A stretch of DNA of 64,000 bases from Fennellomyces sp. T-0311 (GCA_025266875.1 JALLLT010000044.1:124001-188000), one strand, 5' to 3'; shown: positions 1 to 11,985, counted from the first letter of the stretch. Notes: generated by a model from the letters alone, not told the origin. Translations and numbers: made by a program.

Positions 1-920
1 AGATCAAAGATATCTCGGTGTACCAACTTCATGGGGCCGAAACAATCCCGAAAGTCTTGCACATGTTCCTTTGGGAAATCTGGTACGGATGCCACGTCGA
101 AAAAGACCTCCTTAAAAGGCTACACTAACTTTAGTTATTACGACACGTATTATCTTGGGTGAAGTGCTAACCAATCGGTTACCAACGGATTTCTTATCCA
201 ATCTATAAAATAATCCAGCAAGGGTCCGTGTCGTGATATTGATGGGCTTGCGCCTCAGATGAACCAAGTTCATACCATATTGAAGTAGCTGTGCAACGCT
301 ATTATTCCTAATGAGTCATATACGCTCATCATATCATTAAAGATGGATACCTTTGGTACTGTGTTTTTGAAAATTCTCCATCAAACGCAATTTTCGCTAA
401 TTTGAGTTCAATATCATTCAGATTCAAGGAAAGCCCTTGATTTGGTATGGCGTCTCGTACGTCGACGTTTGAGTTAACAGTAACTATTACAGTGAGTGCC
501 TTGATTCATATGAATTTTGAGCACCTACTTCTTTCTAGCTTCTTCGCGATGTGTTCTTCAACACAACCCGTATCGATATCGATTTGCTCAATATTTCTGT
601 TTGTATGTCCTGTCGTAATTTCCTACAGAAACTTTAATGAGCTTGACCATTGTTTTAATAAAAAAACGCGTACATGACGCGGATGACGATAGGAGCTTGG
701 TCCCATAAGCGCAAAGGAAATGGGTGGTAAAGGCTGATCAATGTACTTTATCGTAACATGAACGTTTACGGCTTGTGGAGATTTGAAATGGCGCCTACAG
801 CAGCTTGGGAAGGGACACTTATGTTCATGCTTTGGCATTGCTAAAGAATGTACTGTGGCAGGTGCTGCGGATAGAAGGACTTGGAAAAATTTCAACTCTT
901 CTTTCATAGTCTTTCAAGTA
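1..920. other. Left edge, no gene recognised
   Basis: AT-rich sequence with only short, low-complexity open frames on either strand. I see no domain, RNA gene or clear repeat. It probably holds the upstream region of the gene that starts at 921. Confidence 0.4.
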
Positions 921-3002
921 ATGGGTCCAAAACGTAAATCATCAGAGCAAGGCCAGCAACCACGTAAAGCTCACCCATCAAGTCAAGATGGCGCTGTAGG
1001 ACAAAGCGGTCGATCACATCAGGCAAAGGTCAAGATGGCAGCAATAAAAGCAAAAAATCCAAGTTCGAAAGGAACAACAGGTAAGGAGACGGCCTGTACG
1101 CAAGATCAAACAGCAGACAAAGCCATGCGGCCAAAAAAAAAGTGCAGTAGGTATAAAATTGGCAATGTGTCATAATAGACATCTAACAATCCGTTTGTTA
1201 AAAGGAGCAATATCAAACGACGATTCTGATGATCAGGAAGAACTTGAAGATTCGTATGCCAAATTGCTTAAAATGTTTACCAAAAAAGGTCAGCATACAT
1301 TCATACGCCTAGCTTGTTATTTAATGATCTGTTGGAATTTCCGTAGGCCGATCGCAAACAGATATCGATGAATACCAAGGCAAGAATCGTTTTGCTACGT
1401 TAATAGACTTCATATTGACACTTTTACAATATAGATGATGATGAGGCTGGATCTGGAACTGGTATGTACAGTGGTCGCTTTATATAACGATATTTTATAT
1501 AACGATAATTCGCTATAACGATACAATTCTCGATGCACCAATACGGTAATCACTGCCAAATCCCATTTTATATAACGATATTTTGATATAACGATAAAGT
1601 TTGGGCTGCACCATCGTATCATTATATAAAGCGGCCACTGTACTATACTTTCTCGTTGCAGTATCATTCACTGCCTTACTTACTGTGCATAAAAGATGAA
1701 GGAGATAGCTTGGAGGTGGAGGAACCAGAAGGACAAGGTGTGCAGTTAAAGAAATGCTTGGATTAATATTTACTCTGATTTTTTAGGGATGTACAGGACG
1801 CCAGAAGAACTTGATGAAATATACGAGCTGGACGACAGTGATCAGACAAACGGACAACACAGAGGTAAGTGTGTGCCATAACGTACCAGAAATCGCGGAC
1901 ATTTTTTTGAATTTGGTGGACTTACACACCGGCCAAATAATGATCGCCATCCTGTGCGCCCAGCAACCGAGAACGAGAGTCAGATCGGAAACAGTACCAA
2001 ATATAAGTATGCAATTATATTCATAATTATAGCTTGCGCTTTTGCTAACAACTTTTATAGTTCTGAATTAACGTACGATCGGATTGAAGGTGGAGAGGTT
2101 TCGTTCAAAAATATGGCTGCCAAAGACGCATATATTCTCAATGCCTGGCCAACTTCAACCAACGAGTGGGTACCAGCACTTGAAGCATTAAAAAAAGTAA
2201 ACAACGTATCGCCCAATGATACACGATGCTATACCACGACTCCTCGCTGCGTAAAGCTGGTAAGCATATATGCTTTTGTATGTGGATATCTAACGTTCCG
2301 TCTCTGATAGTATACCAAAACTGTGAAGTCTCGTCGCACGACATTTCACTCGCAAGTCAACAAATGGATTCACAAGTACCAGTTCCCAGTGCATGACATC
2401 CCCAACATGCCTGTAGATTATTATGGTGATAAGGTGAAAACGTTTGGCTTTCTCGTTGATAAATCACGGTGCTTGTACATTACACTGTTTCCATAGCACT
2501 GTTTTGACTCTCAAAATAGATTCGCTCAAAAAAACTACGCTACCAAAGGCGCATTGTTGCAAAATACGTGTCTGGCGGACTGTATCCGTTATGTTTTATT
2601 GAACGACAACGCTGGTCCGCGACGAATGGAGCAAATCCCTTCACCTGTGCCGAAGGAACTTATGGCATTAACCTATGTGGCAGTACGTAAACACTATGAC
2701 TACCCAGTGTCAGTAAATAGCAGGAATTTTACGCTTTTTAGATCTGCTATCGTATGGCAAAGTTTTCAAAGCATAAGATGTACAAGGAAAAAGGTGGAGA
2801 TTCGTTTAAGGAAGAATCAGCGTACCACATAACCTACAAAGCTTTGACCGATCCAAATACTCTTGCTTCGCGAAAGATTAAGTGGGATCAAGTTGCACAA
2901 ATGATTGAACTTGAACTTAGTCTACCGGAGCAAGAAAGTGGATGGACGGCATTGATGATGTTGGGTGAAGAGGAAGACGAGAGCGACGAGAAACATGATT
3001 AG
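921..3002 (+). CDS. Hypothetical multi-exon nuclear-type protein
   Basis: Not recognised with certainty. A continuous reading frame emerges only after removing about ten short introns. Those I can place are 1081-1147, 1289-1346, 1380-1434 (GC-AG type), 1462-1695, 1738-1786 and 1865-1963; others follow near 2022-2060, 2262-2310 and 2474-2520, and one ends near 2740. The start is the ATG at 921, giving a basic N-terminus (MGPKRKSSEQ). A long acidic middle follows (NDDSDDQEELEDS, DEGDSLEVEEPEGQ), then a compact C-terminal domain with conserved-looking stretches such as WPTSTNEWVPALEALKKVN and KWDQVAQMIELEL. It ends in an acidic tail at 3002. The C-terminal half weakly recalls the fungal DUF6532 layout, but this is only an impression. 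The charge pattern suggests a nuclear or chromatin protein. The frame is free of internal stops, unlike the transposon genes to the right, so it is probably a functional host gene. Confidence 0.6.
1469..1640. mobile_element. pogo/Tc1-like MITE inside an intron
   Basis: A 172-bp element bounded by TA on both sides (1467-1468 and 1641-1642), the target duplication typical of Tc1/mariner/pogo elements. Its ends are inverted repeats beginning CAGTGGTCGCTTTATATAA on the left and CAGTGGCCGCTTTATATAA on the reverse of the right. About 22 of 24 positions match. The interior repeats the unit TATAACGATA several times. It has no coding capacity. It lies wholly inside the intron 1462-1695 of the gene at 921-3002. 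Confidence 0.85.
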
Positions 3003-3888
3003 GCATTGGATTTTCACACTTGGTTTCAATAAATCTAGCTTTTTGCATATAACTATTTTAAAAAGGACATATATGATTAAGAAAACGCAGTTTATATGGT
3101 AACTTCTCCGGGATCTTAATACTTTTAGATAGATCTACAAAGGTCTGTTATTTGGTCAAGATAGCCATAGAAAGGATATTGGAGTGTAGCAAGCTAGGGG
3201 AGTTGCCTACTTTGATTATTTGCCCTATATAAGCCTAGCTAACCTTTTCTACACCTTCCAAGCCTATCGACCTTGCCCCGATGTGCACAAAAATGGGTTC
3301 GGCTGTATAATAATATATTGTTGAAGTTAGCAATGAATGCACTGAACATGTGTAATAGATATGGATGGTGTAAACTGTATATGCTCATGGCTATTTATTT
3401 CTTAAAGAACATACCACTTTTCGCGTTTAATCCTCGATATGTCGCTTCCCTAATATCAAACCATCCTATAGCTTCTAGGATTCATGCTGCTTCATAGTGT
3501 AAATCATTCTTTTGAATAAGCTGTGGCAGTAATTTGCTGTACTTTGCTGTATAAAGCTGAATCACGTTACCTTTGTTCTGTGGGTAAAGGTGTATACTCT
3601 CTAGTTGCGATCGTTCACGGGATCTAAAAGAAGCTGCTCAATGTGCTATGATGTTTTCTGATGTCGTCTTTACGAGAGGTAAGTATATCACGGTGTTTGC
3701 TTTTGCTAGTTGTAAGACTTTGGCTACTTTATTAAAAAAAAGTGTAAGTACTTTAAATGCAAAAGCATTAAAAACTTTACAGAAATCGTCATTTTTCACC
3801 TTTCCTGCCACTCTCCGTGAATTACGCATCTTTGCTTTCCTATAAACGCTTTCAGATGTGATGATTCCGGGATTACATTACTAAATCA
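3003..3888. other. Intergenic region, nothing recognised
   Basis: AT-rich, with only short open frames and no clear repeat or RNA gene. It probably includes the 3' end of the preceding gene; an AATAAA motif lies shortly after the stop, near 3030. Confidence 0.4.
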
Positions 3889-4186
3889 TAGGGCTCTAAA
3901 TACGGGCGGGCAGGCCCGTGGACCGCCCGTTTTGGCCTGGCATTTTCGGGCATCGGGCCAGGAAAGCTGTATGAAGGTGGGTGCCTGAACAGGCACGGTC
4001 CTATATAGCGGCCCGCCCGTCGGGCCACTGGCCCGACCGAGTGCCCGAATGTGAAGCATATGTATTTTCTTTATGAAACGTCCATCTAAATGGCCCTTGT
4101 TATATATGTAATTTGATTCTATCAAAACCATGTATTGCAAATAAAGATTAATCAACTAAGTATACATCTTTAATATGGAAAGATTT
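3889..4186 (+). repeat. GC-rich dispersed repeat, copy 1
   Basis: About 298 bp that begins TAGGGCTCTAAATACGGGC. It has a GC-rich half full of GGGCC/CGGGC motifs and an AT-rich half that ends in ATGGAAAGATTT. A clearly homologous copy in the opposite orientation lies at 58628-58922; by eye roughly 85% of positions match. No coding capacity and no obvious target duplication, so the class is unknown (non-autonomous DNA element or SINE-like). Confidence 0.75.
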
Positions 4187-4459
4187 GTCAAAAGGTTGAG
4201 CAGTTTCTACAATGATCCGGTTACACAATGATTGGTGTTGATGGGCCAAGTTGCGACAATGAAAGGCTGCTACGTCAATTAGCACTATTCAAACTGCCTG
4301 CAGCACGCTAATCCGCAAATGTCTTAGAACTTGGATAGTGTGGCGCCGCTTTTTGAACGGCATGGGAAAATAGCCCTCTTGACTTTCTTCTTTGCTCCCT
4401 CTCCAAAGTTATCAAGGATATATATAACTATTAGTACAAAAAAAAAGATTCAAATATAT

Positions 4460-5172
4460 TGTTACGAACAATAAATAGCAGTACTTAAGGCAGTGGTTAT
4501 TCTAGTATACACATTGACAAGACTTCAACAAGTAACTAAAAAAGGTTAATACCAAGGCAAGAGTTTACTTAGAACCATTCTTCCAAATTTACATTTAGCT
4601 TGTAAAAATAAACACCGCCCCGTTAAGCAGAACAGATCACAGTGCACCATTACAATGCACCGTCCATGGTAACGCAATGCCATTAAAAATTACGCGACCT
4701 CTTCACAAGTAACTTCACAATATAGACAGTAACAATGCCCTTAGCCAGGCACCGAAAAGATATCCAAATTCACCCTGCAATGTACTCAGTTACGATGCAT
4801 AGTTAGAAATTACATTAGTTAGACCATATAAATAGCCAAATTCTGATTCTTCAATAAAAACAAGTTCTCTTTCTCTTTCACTTTTTGACAATTAGTTTTC
4901 AATTGTTTATTTTTCTTGTGTTCCGATCACTGGACTATCCTTTTTAAGACTCTTATATCCTACCAAGACTCATAAGCTTGTTCCGAGGAACCGCTGTTCT
5001 CAACACTTAGGACTAAAAACCACATCGCAGTTGGCATTACATAAGCCCAATCGAGAACTTCTGCGTGACATATTAACACCTTATAGAACGAACTAACCCT
5101 TTTCTTTTATATTTTAAATTTCCTTTTTACATTTCAGTAGCAACTTCCCCATAAGTTCTTGTCGCAGTAACA
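4460..5172 (+). repeat. Possible LTR remnant
   Basis: 713 bp bounded by a perfect short inverted repeat, TGTTAC at the left and GTAACA at the right. It contains TATAAATAG followed about 20 bp later by AATAAA, the promoter/poly(A) order of an LTR. A TGG-containing stretch downstream (TGGTAGC near 5180) could be a primer binding site. I see no target duplication and no second copy, so this is a tentative call. Confidence 0.4.
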
Positions 5173-6045
5173 ACAGTTTGTGGTAGCTTCATAACACGAC
5201 TACACCACAACAATAGGATCGGTATTAGTGTGAAAGGGCTATGTGTTCAAGCAAAGATAATTTCCAGCTGGCATTGTGTAAGCAGAAGTAAAACGCGAAG
5301 ATAAAGTGGATCAGTATAATGATAGCTTTATTACACGAAAAAAAAGGATAACAATAGTGATTGAAAAGTGCCTCGACCATACAGACGCTTTATTACCGAA
5401 AAAAACCAACCTTTGGCTTACTAAAGGTGGTGCTTCGCAGAAAACCATTGGATAAAGAAAAAAGAGCTACGACAAGCATCCTTCTTCATCTTGAGTAGTG
5501 CGCTTGAAAAAGTGTACCTATTTGAAAAACAATAAGGGTGGCTGTGTATGCACCATTACAGTATGTACGCAGCCACCCTTTTTGATTGGGATGCACAATG
5601 TCGAAATGGAATGGAGTGCCGGTAAAACAAAGCTGAGTCATATGGTAAAATTCAGTTGTATGGAAAATAAATATGGTCGAGTAGTACTGTATGTGGTGAT
5701 TAAAAATTCGTTCTGAAGCAATATGGTCGACCTGAATTCCATTTGACGGGCATCGAGAGAAAAAACGTTGCTGAAAAAATGCAAAGCAGGATGCATTCCT
5801 ACGCCATTTGCGATGTCGAATTGCTGGTTTGTCTCACTGTGTCGCTTTGGCTTTTTGTACTTCTTGGTCTTCCTTTGTTGCTTGCAGAAGTTCTGCTGTT
5901 TCAAAAAAGTGTGTGCAAGATAGCGATTACATGATCTAATACAATAAAGATGACTTTTGCCCAAACCTTATATACGATAACACAAGGCAGAACCCCATTT
6001 CACTTCTACATTAGTCATTGCTGCATTAAGATCGTTTACATTGTA
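5173..6045. other. Spacer with one hairpin
   Basis: No gene recognised. Positions 5534-5580 form a near-perfect hairpin: AAGGGTGGCTGTGTA pairs with its inverted copy ending CCACCCTT, one mismatch in 15. The hairpin could be a small fold-back element or a transcript terminator-like structure; I cannot tell which. Confidence 0.4.
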
Positions 6046-6203
6046 GATTTCATCGGGCGGGCCAGTTTAATTTGGGCTCTTGTAATTTCAGGTTCAGGCA
6101 AAAGACATGGCCCGTTTCGTTGGGCCCGACGGGCCACGGGCCACAGGTGTGGCCCAGCTGAACTGGCCCGATGCCCGTCGGGCATGGCCCGGTTAAAGCC
6201 CTA
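6046..6203 (+). repeat. GC-rich fold-back repeat
   Basis: About 158 bp dominated by GGGCC/CCCGACGGGCC motifs. Inverted segments (CGGGCGGGCCAGTT near the left, AACTGGCCCGATGCCCG near the right) can fold back. It ends in TTAAAGCCCTA, the same terminal motif as the repeats at 3889-4186 and 58628-58922, so it may be a divergent relative of that family. Confidence 0.5.
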
Positions 6204-6423
6204 CTAAATCAAAAGAATCATAATTAACTTTTTTTTTTCAAATGCTCTAATGTTGCCATGATGAATCTTACCTTTTTTCTCGCGTTTCTTTCAGCGGCAT
6301 TTATCTTTGTGCATTACCCTATTGCGTTCTGCATTCCCGCTTGTCTATCAAAACTCTTCAGGTTGTATTACAAAGGAAAAAAAAAGACTTAAGCCTGGGG
6401 CTTCTCTTTGCTGAAGTTGCAGC

Positions 6424-6431
6424 AAAAATTG
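6424..6431. repeat. 8-bp target duplication of the MULE (left)
   Basis: AAAAATTG immediately outside the left inverted repeat. The identical 8-mer occurs at 19531-19538 outside the right inverted repeat. Confidence 0.8.
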
Positions 6432-6532
6432 GGGCTCACTTATTTGCACACCCCCTTCTGCACACCCCCAGTCACAGTCCGAGCCGGACTTGCACTCTCC
6501 CGCAAGTAACTTTTTATGCACACCCCCTTCAC
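6432..6532 (+). repeat. MULE left terminal inverted repeat
   Basis: Begins GGGCTCACTTA and contains three direct copies of GCACACCCCC. It matches the reverse complement of 19430-19530 at 98 of 101 positions. Confidence 0.85.
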
Positions 6533-7410
6533 CAATGTGAACATCGCATAATCTGAATCACTTGCTCATGTGTAAGTAACTCATGCTTATAAACTGTCCA
6601 TATTATAATGGAGATTCTTTGCGCGCAAGTTGTAATGAAATGACTGTATATTTATTTAGTTAAAAGATAAAAAAAACATATGTCCATTCTTGATCAGCAA
6701 TGTAAAAATGGTATTAAAGGTTCCGGTAATAGAATGTAGTTTGTATTTTGATAACAATAAAATATAGATTATGTAATAAAAGATAATTATACAGTTAGGT
6801 CTTCTACTTCAGAATCAGACTCACTAATGGAATGTATAGTGGCATCGCCAGGGATAGGATGGTGCGCAAAGGGTTGAATGGTTCGGTCAAAGGATAAAGT
6901 GAAAAGAGGATACCACGGGTCTGTTCGAAGGTTTTCTTCCTTGTTCCCTCTGCCTTCTGGATATACTTGTGGCCACTCAATATCAGTATCTTGCTTTATC
7001 TTGATGAATATGATTGGTGTATCCAACATAAACATAATCACTGATCAGTATCTCGGAACGGTTATCTCTCACTTTCCTTTTTGGTAAAACTCACTCATGC
7101 AGACATATCTTCCATATCCGGCATATTGTCATAGACGTTATCATGAACGCGTGTCAACAGCTATCACTTAGCTTATCGTTATCCGTTATGGACCGGCTCC
7201 ATAACGATAGACATCACTCGTTTCTCAATAACACCCCAACATGACATACGTAATGGATATACAGATATAATCATGATATGACCTTGGATAACATCGGTAA
7301 TAGGAAGTCCCATCCATGATAAGCATTTAATATAAATAGAGCGAACTCTTCATCAATAAACTACAGTTTTCTGAGTCTCGTTGACTTCTATTGTCCCTTT
7401 TCGATACTCG
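6533..7410. other. MULE 3' region with LTR-like segment
   Basis: Non-coding sequence between the left TIR and the end of the transposase gene. At about 7330-7400 it has TATAAATAGAG, then TTCATCAATAAA, then GTCTCGT. The same order occurs in the LTR-like insert at 41393-41806 and, more weakly, in the solo LTR at 56007-56323. A solo LTR may lie here, but I could not fix its ends. Confidence 0.35.
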
Positions 7411-9865
7411 CTACTTCGCTCTTATCTCAATGATATGTGCGTGCTGCAGCTGCAAGACAATGGGATGAGTACGCATTGCTTCAAGTGGATTAGTGCGCAG
7501 AGGCAGGAAAAGGGTGACGTGGTCTCCATATAATGCTACTGGCGCTCTGAACGTATCGGCAGCTATTTGGGAGCATTCTGGTGAGCAGAACCATTCATTT
7601 TTGGCAGGATCCAAGATGGCGTCAATGCGACTAAGGTCATAATTCTGGTAGTCGCTTGATATCTTTGAGTGGAAATGGCTACGCATCCTCATCTTTACTG
7701 ATCTGTACGCGCTTTCATCTTCACCAAGTGCAACTGCAAGAGCTCGGAAGCCACAGTTTCCGTCACCAACAGGGTTATGCACCATTTCGACAGCAGAGCA
7801 AGGGATCAAGTGGTTGACCATGTCTATTAATGGTATATCACCAGCTTTTGAAGCTTGTGGAGGTATCATTGAACGGCTTTTACTGGCAGCTGATGAAATT
7901 TCAGTTTGACCAGTTCCTAGTTTCTTTTTGCCATTCCTAAATTAAAATTAGTTAAGTAATGTTATTTGTCATCGAATATATATATACGTACCATATTTGT
8001 GAAGCTTCAAATCCAAGAGCTGTCTTCACTTTCTTTTGGCTCTCCATTTCTTGGCGCTCCAAAGCTATCATCTCCCGCTTCTTGCTGCGATCAATGATTT
8101 TTTTGGCCTCTGGTGGTTGCAGGTCCTTCAAATCCATGAAGAGGTTGTCTTGGATTGCTCTCAAGCGGCTCAATAGCGTTGTATGTTGCTGCTGATCAGT
8201 AGATCTATGCAACAAGCTATTAAGCCGAGCAAGTTCTACTTCAATTTGAGTCTGCAGACTAGGAGCAACATATGGCTCGCTAATTGCCAAGATACTTGGG
8301 TCGCTTTCGGTCACAACACCTACTAAACTTTGTAAGTAACTTACGTAATGTGGTGTGCAAAGCACAAATAAATATACCTTCTAATGCAGTATCCTGGGGG
8401 TAGAGATGCCACCGGCGTGGAACTAGGCTTAATGGAATTTCACCATCCTTTGGCAGCATATGGCAGCAAGGAATTCCGTAGGTAGCTTTCACTGCACAGC
8501 GACAGATTTCGGTCTTGATTACATTATAATGTGCCAGCTCTCTCTGGATTGCATAAAATGCGAACTTGGATATTTTGCGCTCAAATGCGGCGAGTCACTG
8601 CCGCTGCTCTGTAGGTAGGTGGGGGTTCACATCAAAGGACTCCTTGTCACGCCTCTGGTCCCACTTCAAATTCTGTAAGAAGAGAGGTATTAGATTATAC
8701 TACACTCCATGTGTCGCGTTCATTGCACTCACTTTTGATCTGTAAAACTCATCAATTTGTTCGAACACCAGGTTCAAGTTACCACTTGGTGAGTTTATCG
8801 CCGATTTTAGGTCAGCATGGGCGCCTTCAGCTCGGTTGGTGGTTCTGTTTCCTAGATGCTTGACATCTGCAACATAGTGTCCAACCCATTTATGTTCTAA
8901 CTCGCGTTTACTACATGATATAAAGCACGTTAGCGCCATTGTTATGCATAAATATTATGTTTACTTGTACCTTTTTAAATACGCCATAACTACGTCCGGC
9001 TTACTAGCCTTTGCAGCAGCAACTTCATAATCCTTGAGTGCCAGGCGTTCCATATCTTCGTCAGCAACCACTTGCATTCCACAGCGTGCGTCGAAATAAT
9101 CGCTAGCTGCCAGAAAGTTGAACGCCTTCTCCAGGTCCTCATAGTCAGGTTTTGTGGTGAAATACTTCTTCAATTTTACACGGAAGTTACGGCGTAAATG
9201 AACTGTACATAATAGCTTTCTTGAGTTTGGAAAGACATTATCGAGAGCCTTCATGAGCGCAGCTTCACTGTCGGTAACAAATAAATGTGAATATGATGAT
9301 TGGTCTGATGGCCAGACAACCTCTTTCAGCGTTCTGGCAAACCATTCATAAGTGTCATTCGTCTCGGCAGTTACCCATGCACCAGCAACGCAGAATGCTT
9401 TGAGCGCGGGATGACCAATGTTTCCAGTTCCAATCACATTGATGAAAGGCAACTGATACTTGTTTGTCTTGTACGTGGCATCCAAGATGATTGATTCTGG
9501 AAACTGTTGAGCAAGCTGAATAGCCGATGAATGTGCAAAAAACAAGGCATGCAAGAAACGTCGTCCTCCTTCCTCCTTCGTTAAGAAACGGACGGTATAC
9601 TCTTTTTCCTGCAAGTTCGTGATGAGGTGAAACATTGCATGATCAGGATTGTTGTTGAATATCTCTTGGCGCATTCGTGTCAGATCTTCGCTGATGACAT
9701 TGATTCCTTTCTTGGCAAGGAGGGTTATAATTGACTGGTTCGATGTATGTGCTCTGATAAGGGTGAACACCAGTTCTTGCGTTTCTTGGTCGAGTCGGCG
9801 TTGCATTGGGTAGGAGGACATAGCTAACGCGAATCTGTGGTTGTGGGCACCAGAAAAGAAGCTGA

Positions 9866-9869
9866 CCAC
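9866..9869. repeat. 4-bp target duplication of the Ty3 element
   Basis: CCAC immediately left of the 5' LTR, repeated at 18381-18384 right of the 3' LTR. It lies inside the MULE coding sequence. Confidence 0.85.
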
Positions 9870-10590
9870 TGATAGACCTGTTGGTAGCCCCACCAACTTT
9901 TCTTTTTTCCTTTCTCTCTCTCTCTCTCTCTCCCTCTTGTATTATCATATCATATATATTATCATTATCAGTATTAAAAAGATGTACAAAAACCAAAAAC
10001 AATAAATAATATAAAAACCCGAAACCCACAAGTACCTCAAACACCCATAATTACCCAATAGAGTAGCCCAGTAGCCAGAATCTTCTTTGCTGCGGCACTC
10101 TACATCTCAATTACTGCGGCAGCTGCGCCACCACTAGCCAGCAATTAGCCTGCATGAACAACACCAATCACCTTTACCCCCACTGCTGCGGCAACTACAC
10201 CATCATCAATTGGTTACCGTACGCACCTATCACAGCTAGAATAGCTAGTGCTGCGCCATTGTATCGAAAGATATAAATAAGAAGCGCTTTTCATTAAATA
10301 AACATTGGTCAATTGATTACATTTATCAACACCCCAACCTAAATACTTTATAGTTATCAGTGTTGTTTAGTATCCTGCAATTAGGATTACTGTTTATCGA
10401 TCAAGCAATAAAGACAATTTGCTTTACTACCCATTTTCTATTTTCAATCCTCAATCCTCTTTAGGATCCCTTTATACAAACGTCCGTAACAAACGATATT
10501 GTTGCTGGTGCTCACTATATTTTGGTGTACTCAACTACCAATTTACACAACAACCGACTACTGTACACCTGACTCAAAACGGCGCCAACA
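9870..10590 (+). repeat. 5' LTR of the Ty3 element
   Basis: Starts TGATAGACCTGTTGG and ends GGCGCCAACA. It contains a pyrimidine tract (CT repeats near 9910-9935), TATAAATA at 10272-10279 as a likely promoter, and AATAAA motifs. I found no difference from 17660-18380. Confidence 0.93.
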
Positions 10591-10594
10591 AATT

Positions 10595-10612
10595 TGGTGC
10601 TCACTACAGGGG
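10595..10612 (+). promoter_or_regulatory. Putative primer binding site
   Basis: TGGTGCTCACTACAGGGG begins four bases after the 5' LTR. The leading TGG fits pairing with a tRNA CCA end. The tRNA identity cannot be decided here. A related string, TGGTGCTCACTA, also occurs inside the LTR near 10507. Confidence 0.55.
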
Positions 10613-10671
10613 AATTCAAGGCTTTTCCAGCAGACGAGACCTTGGACACACAACTCACGGAACGAAATTAC

Positions 10672-11985
10672 ATGTACCGATACCTTTTCCGGAACAACAG
10701 AAACGACAAACCTTTGACGAACGAACTTACTGTGTTGGACAACATCACCACCATGCTCCCACCACCGACTCTTATCTTTTCCGGCCACGAATATGAAGAT
10801 TTTCGTGAATTCAGGCGAGAATTCAAATCTTACATTTTGTTAGCTGGCGCACAGACCACCGACAGAAAAGTTGAACTTTTCCACGCCGTACTCCAAGGAC
10901 CTGCATTGACCTTTTTCGAAATGAACGTTTACCCTGACTTTATCGCCCGAAGCCAACTGGCAAACGAAGACACGCAGAGGACCCAACCCATAATCGACTA
11001 TATCCTGGACCAATTTCAAGCCGAATACCTGACGTACAACGACATTTTACGCTACATCGAAGAATTTGATGCCATGAGCCAGAGACACAACGAAAGCCCC
11101 CGAACGTTCATGAGCCGAATCCGAGAAGCCGCCCAGAAAGCCAAAATCATCGACGAAGACCGAATCCAATCGAAGTTCAAGCAAGGATTACTGCCGGAAA
11201 TCAAGCACTACTGGATGATGGTTCGAGGTATCGCCACCGTAGACCATTTTGATGTCGCCCAAAGCTTTTGGGAAGGACGCAAGGCCGAAGCCACACTCAG
11301 ACACGGACGACGATCGCGTATTCCTTTGATTGCCGCAATGGAAGCTGAAGACATGCAGTATTACGACGAACCAAGACACGAATACGACCAGTATCGTCAA
11401 TATGAACAGCAGAGATCACATCGACCTTTCAACAACAACGGCTTCACCAGACGAAACAACGACGGATACCAAAATCGATGGAATGAACGACCGCCTCGAT
11501 ACAACAACCAACGCGCATTCTATCAAAACCAGCCGAACCAAGCACACGGAAATCAGCAAACGCTCTCGTATCAAGACAGGCAACCGCATCAACCTTACCA
11601 AAGCAGACCTCAACCGCCTTACTACCAGAACCGACAACAAGGACCTAACAACGGTTTCCAGCGAAACGCCCCACCTCGCCAACAACAATGGACACCACGT
11701 CAAGCCAACCAAGAAGCGCATCAAAACCGGAACCAAGCTCAACCATCGACTGATTACCCAAGGAACCAAGATCATACGAATGTGCAACGACCTGTGAAAG
11801 AACCACTTCAACAGCAAGGAGACAGACGAAACCAATTTGAAACCTTTGCACACATCGAACATCGAGACGACGGATACCTTGAAGGCGACGAACAAGATCA
11901 ATACGGTTACACCTGGAATGACGACTTCGAAGGACCTGCCCAATATTCTGAATACCAGTCAAAAAACGAGGAGGGCCAGTTGTGA
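10672..11985 (+). CDS. gag: Gag-like protein of the Ty3 element
   Basis: Capsid-forming protein of the retroelement. I chose the ATG at 10672; the frame is open further upstream but that part overlaps the primer binding site. The first half looks like a retrotransposon Gag/capsid region, with helical stretches such as YEDFREFRREFKSYILL and SPRTFMSRIREAAQKAK. The second half (from about 11350) is very rich in Q, N, R, H and P. No CCHC zinc knuckle is visible; the basic Q/N/R tail may bind RNA instead, as in other zinc-knuckle-less Gags. It ends with TGA at 11983-11985, just after a -1 frameshift signal into pol. The ORF is uninterrupted. Confidence 0.85.
   Translation: MYRYLFRNNRNDKPLTNELTVLDNITTMLPPPTLIFSGHEYEDFREFRREFKSYILLAGAQTTDRKVELFHAVLQGPALTFFEMNVYPDFIARSQLANEDTQRTQPIIDYILDQFQAEYLTYNDILRYIEEFDAMSQRHNESPRTFMSRIREAAQKAKIIDEDRIQSKFKQGLLPEIKHYWMMVRGIATVDHFDVAQSFWEGRKAEATLRHGRRSRIPLIAAMEAEDMQYYDEPRHEYDQYRQYEQQRSHRPFNNNGFTRRNNDGYQNRWNERPPRYNNQRAFYQNQPNQAHGNQQTLSYQDRQPHQPYQSRPQPPYYQNRQQGPNNGFQRNAPPRQQQWTPRQANQEAHQNRNQAQPSTDYPRNQDHTNVQRPVKEPLQQQGDRRNQFETFAHIEHRDDGYLEGDEQDQYGYTWNDDFEGPAQYSEYQSKNEEGQL

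Noticed and set aside
1659..1661. Alternative 3' splice site next to the MITE
   Set aside because: Using it leads to a TGA within 13 codons, whereas the AG at 1695 keeps the frame.
4460..5172. 5' LTR of a full retrotransposon
   Set aside because: No gag/pol follows and no second LTR or target duplication was found; kept only as a possible remnant.
5498..5964. Two overlapping small frames on opposite strands
   Set aside because: Low-complexity, no domain, and they overlap a hairpin; no support as genes.
11416..11943. Long open frames on the minus strand across gag
   Set aside because: They are shadows of the Q/N/R-rich gag tail with no codon or domain support.
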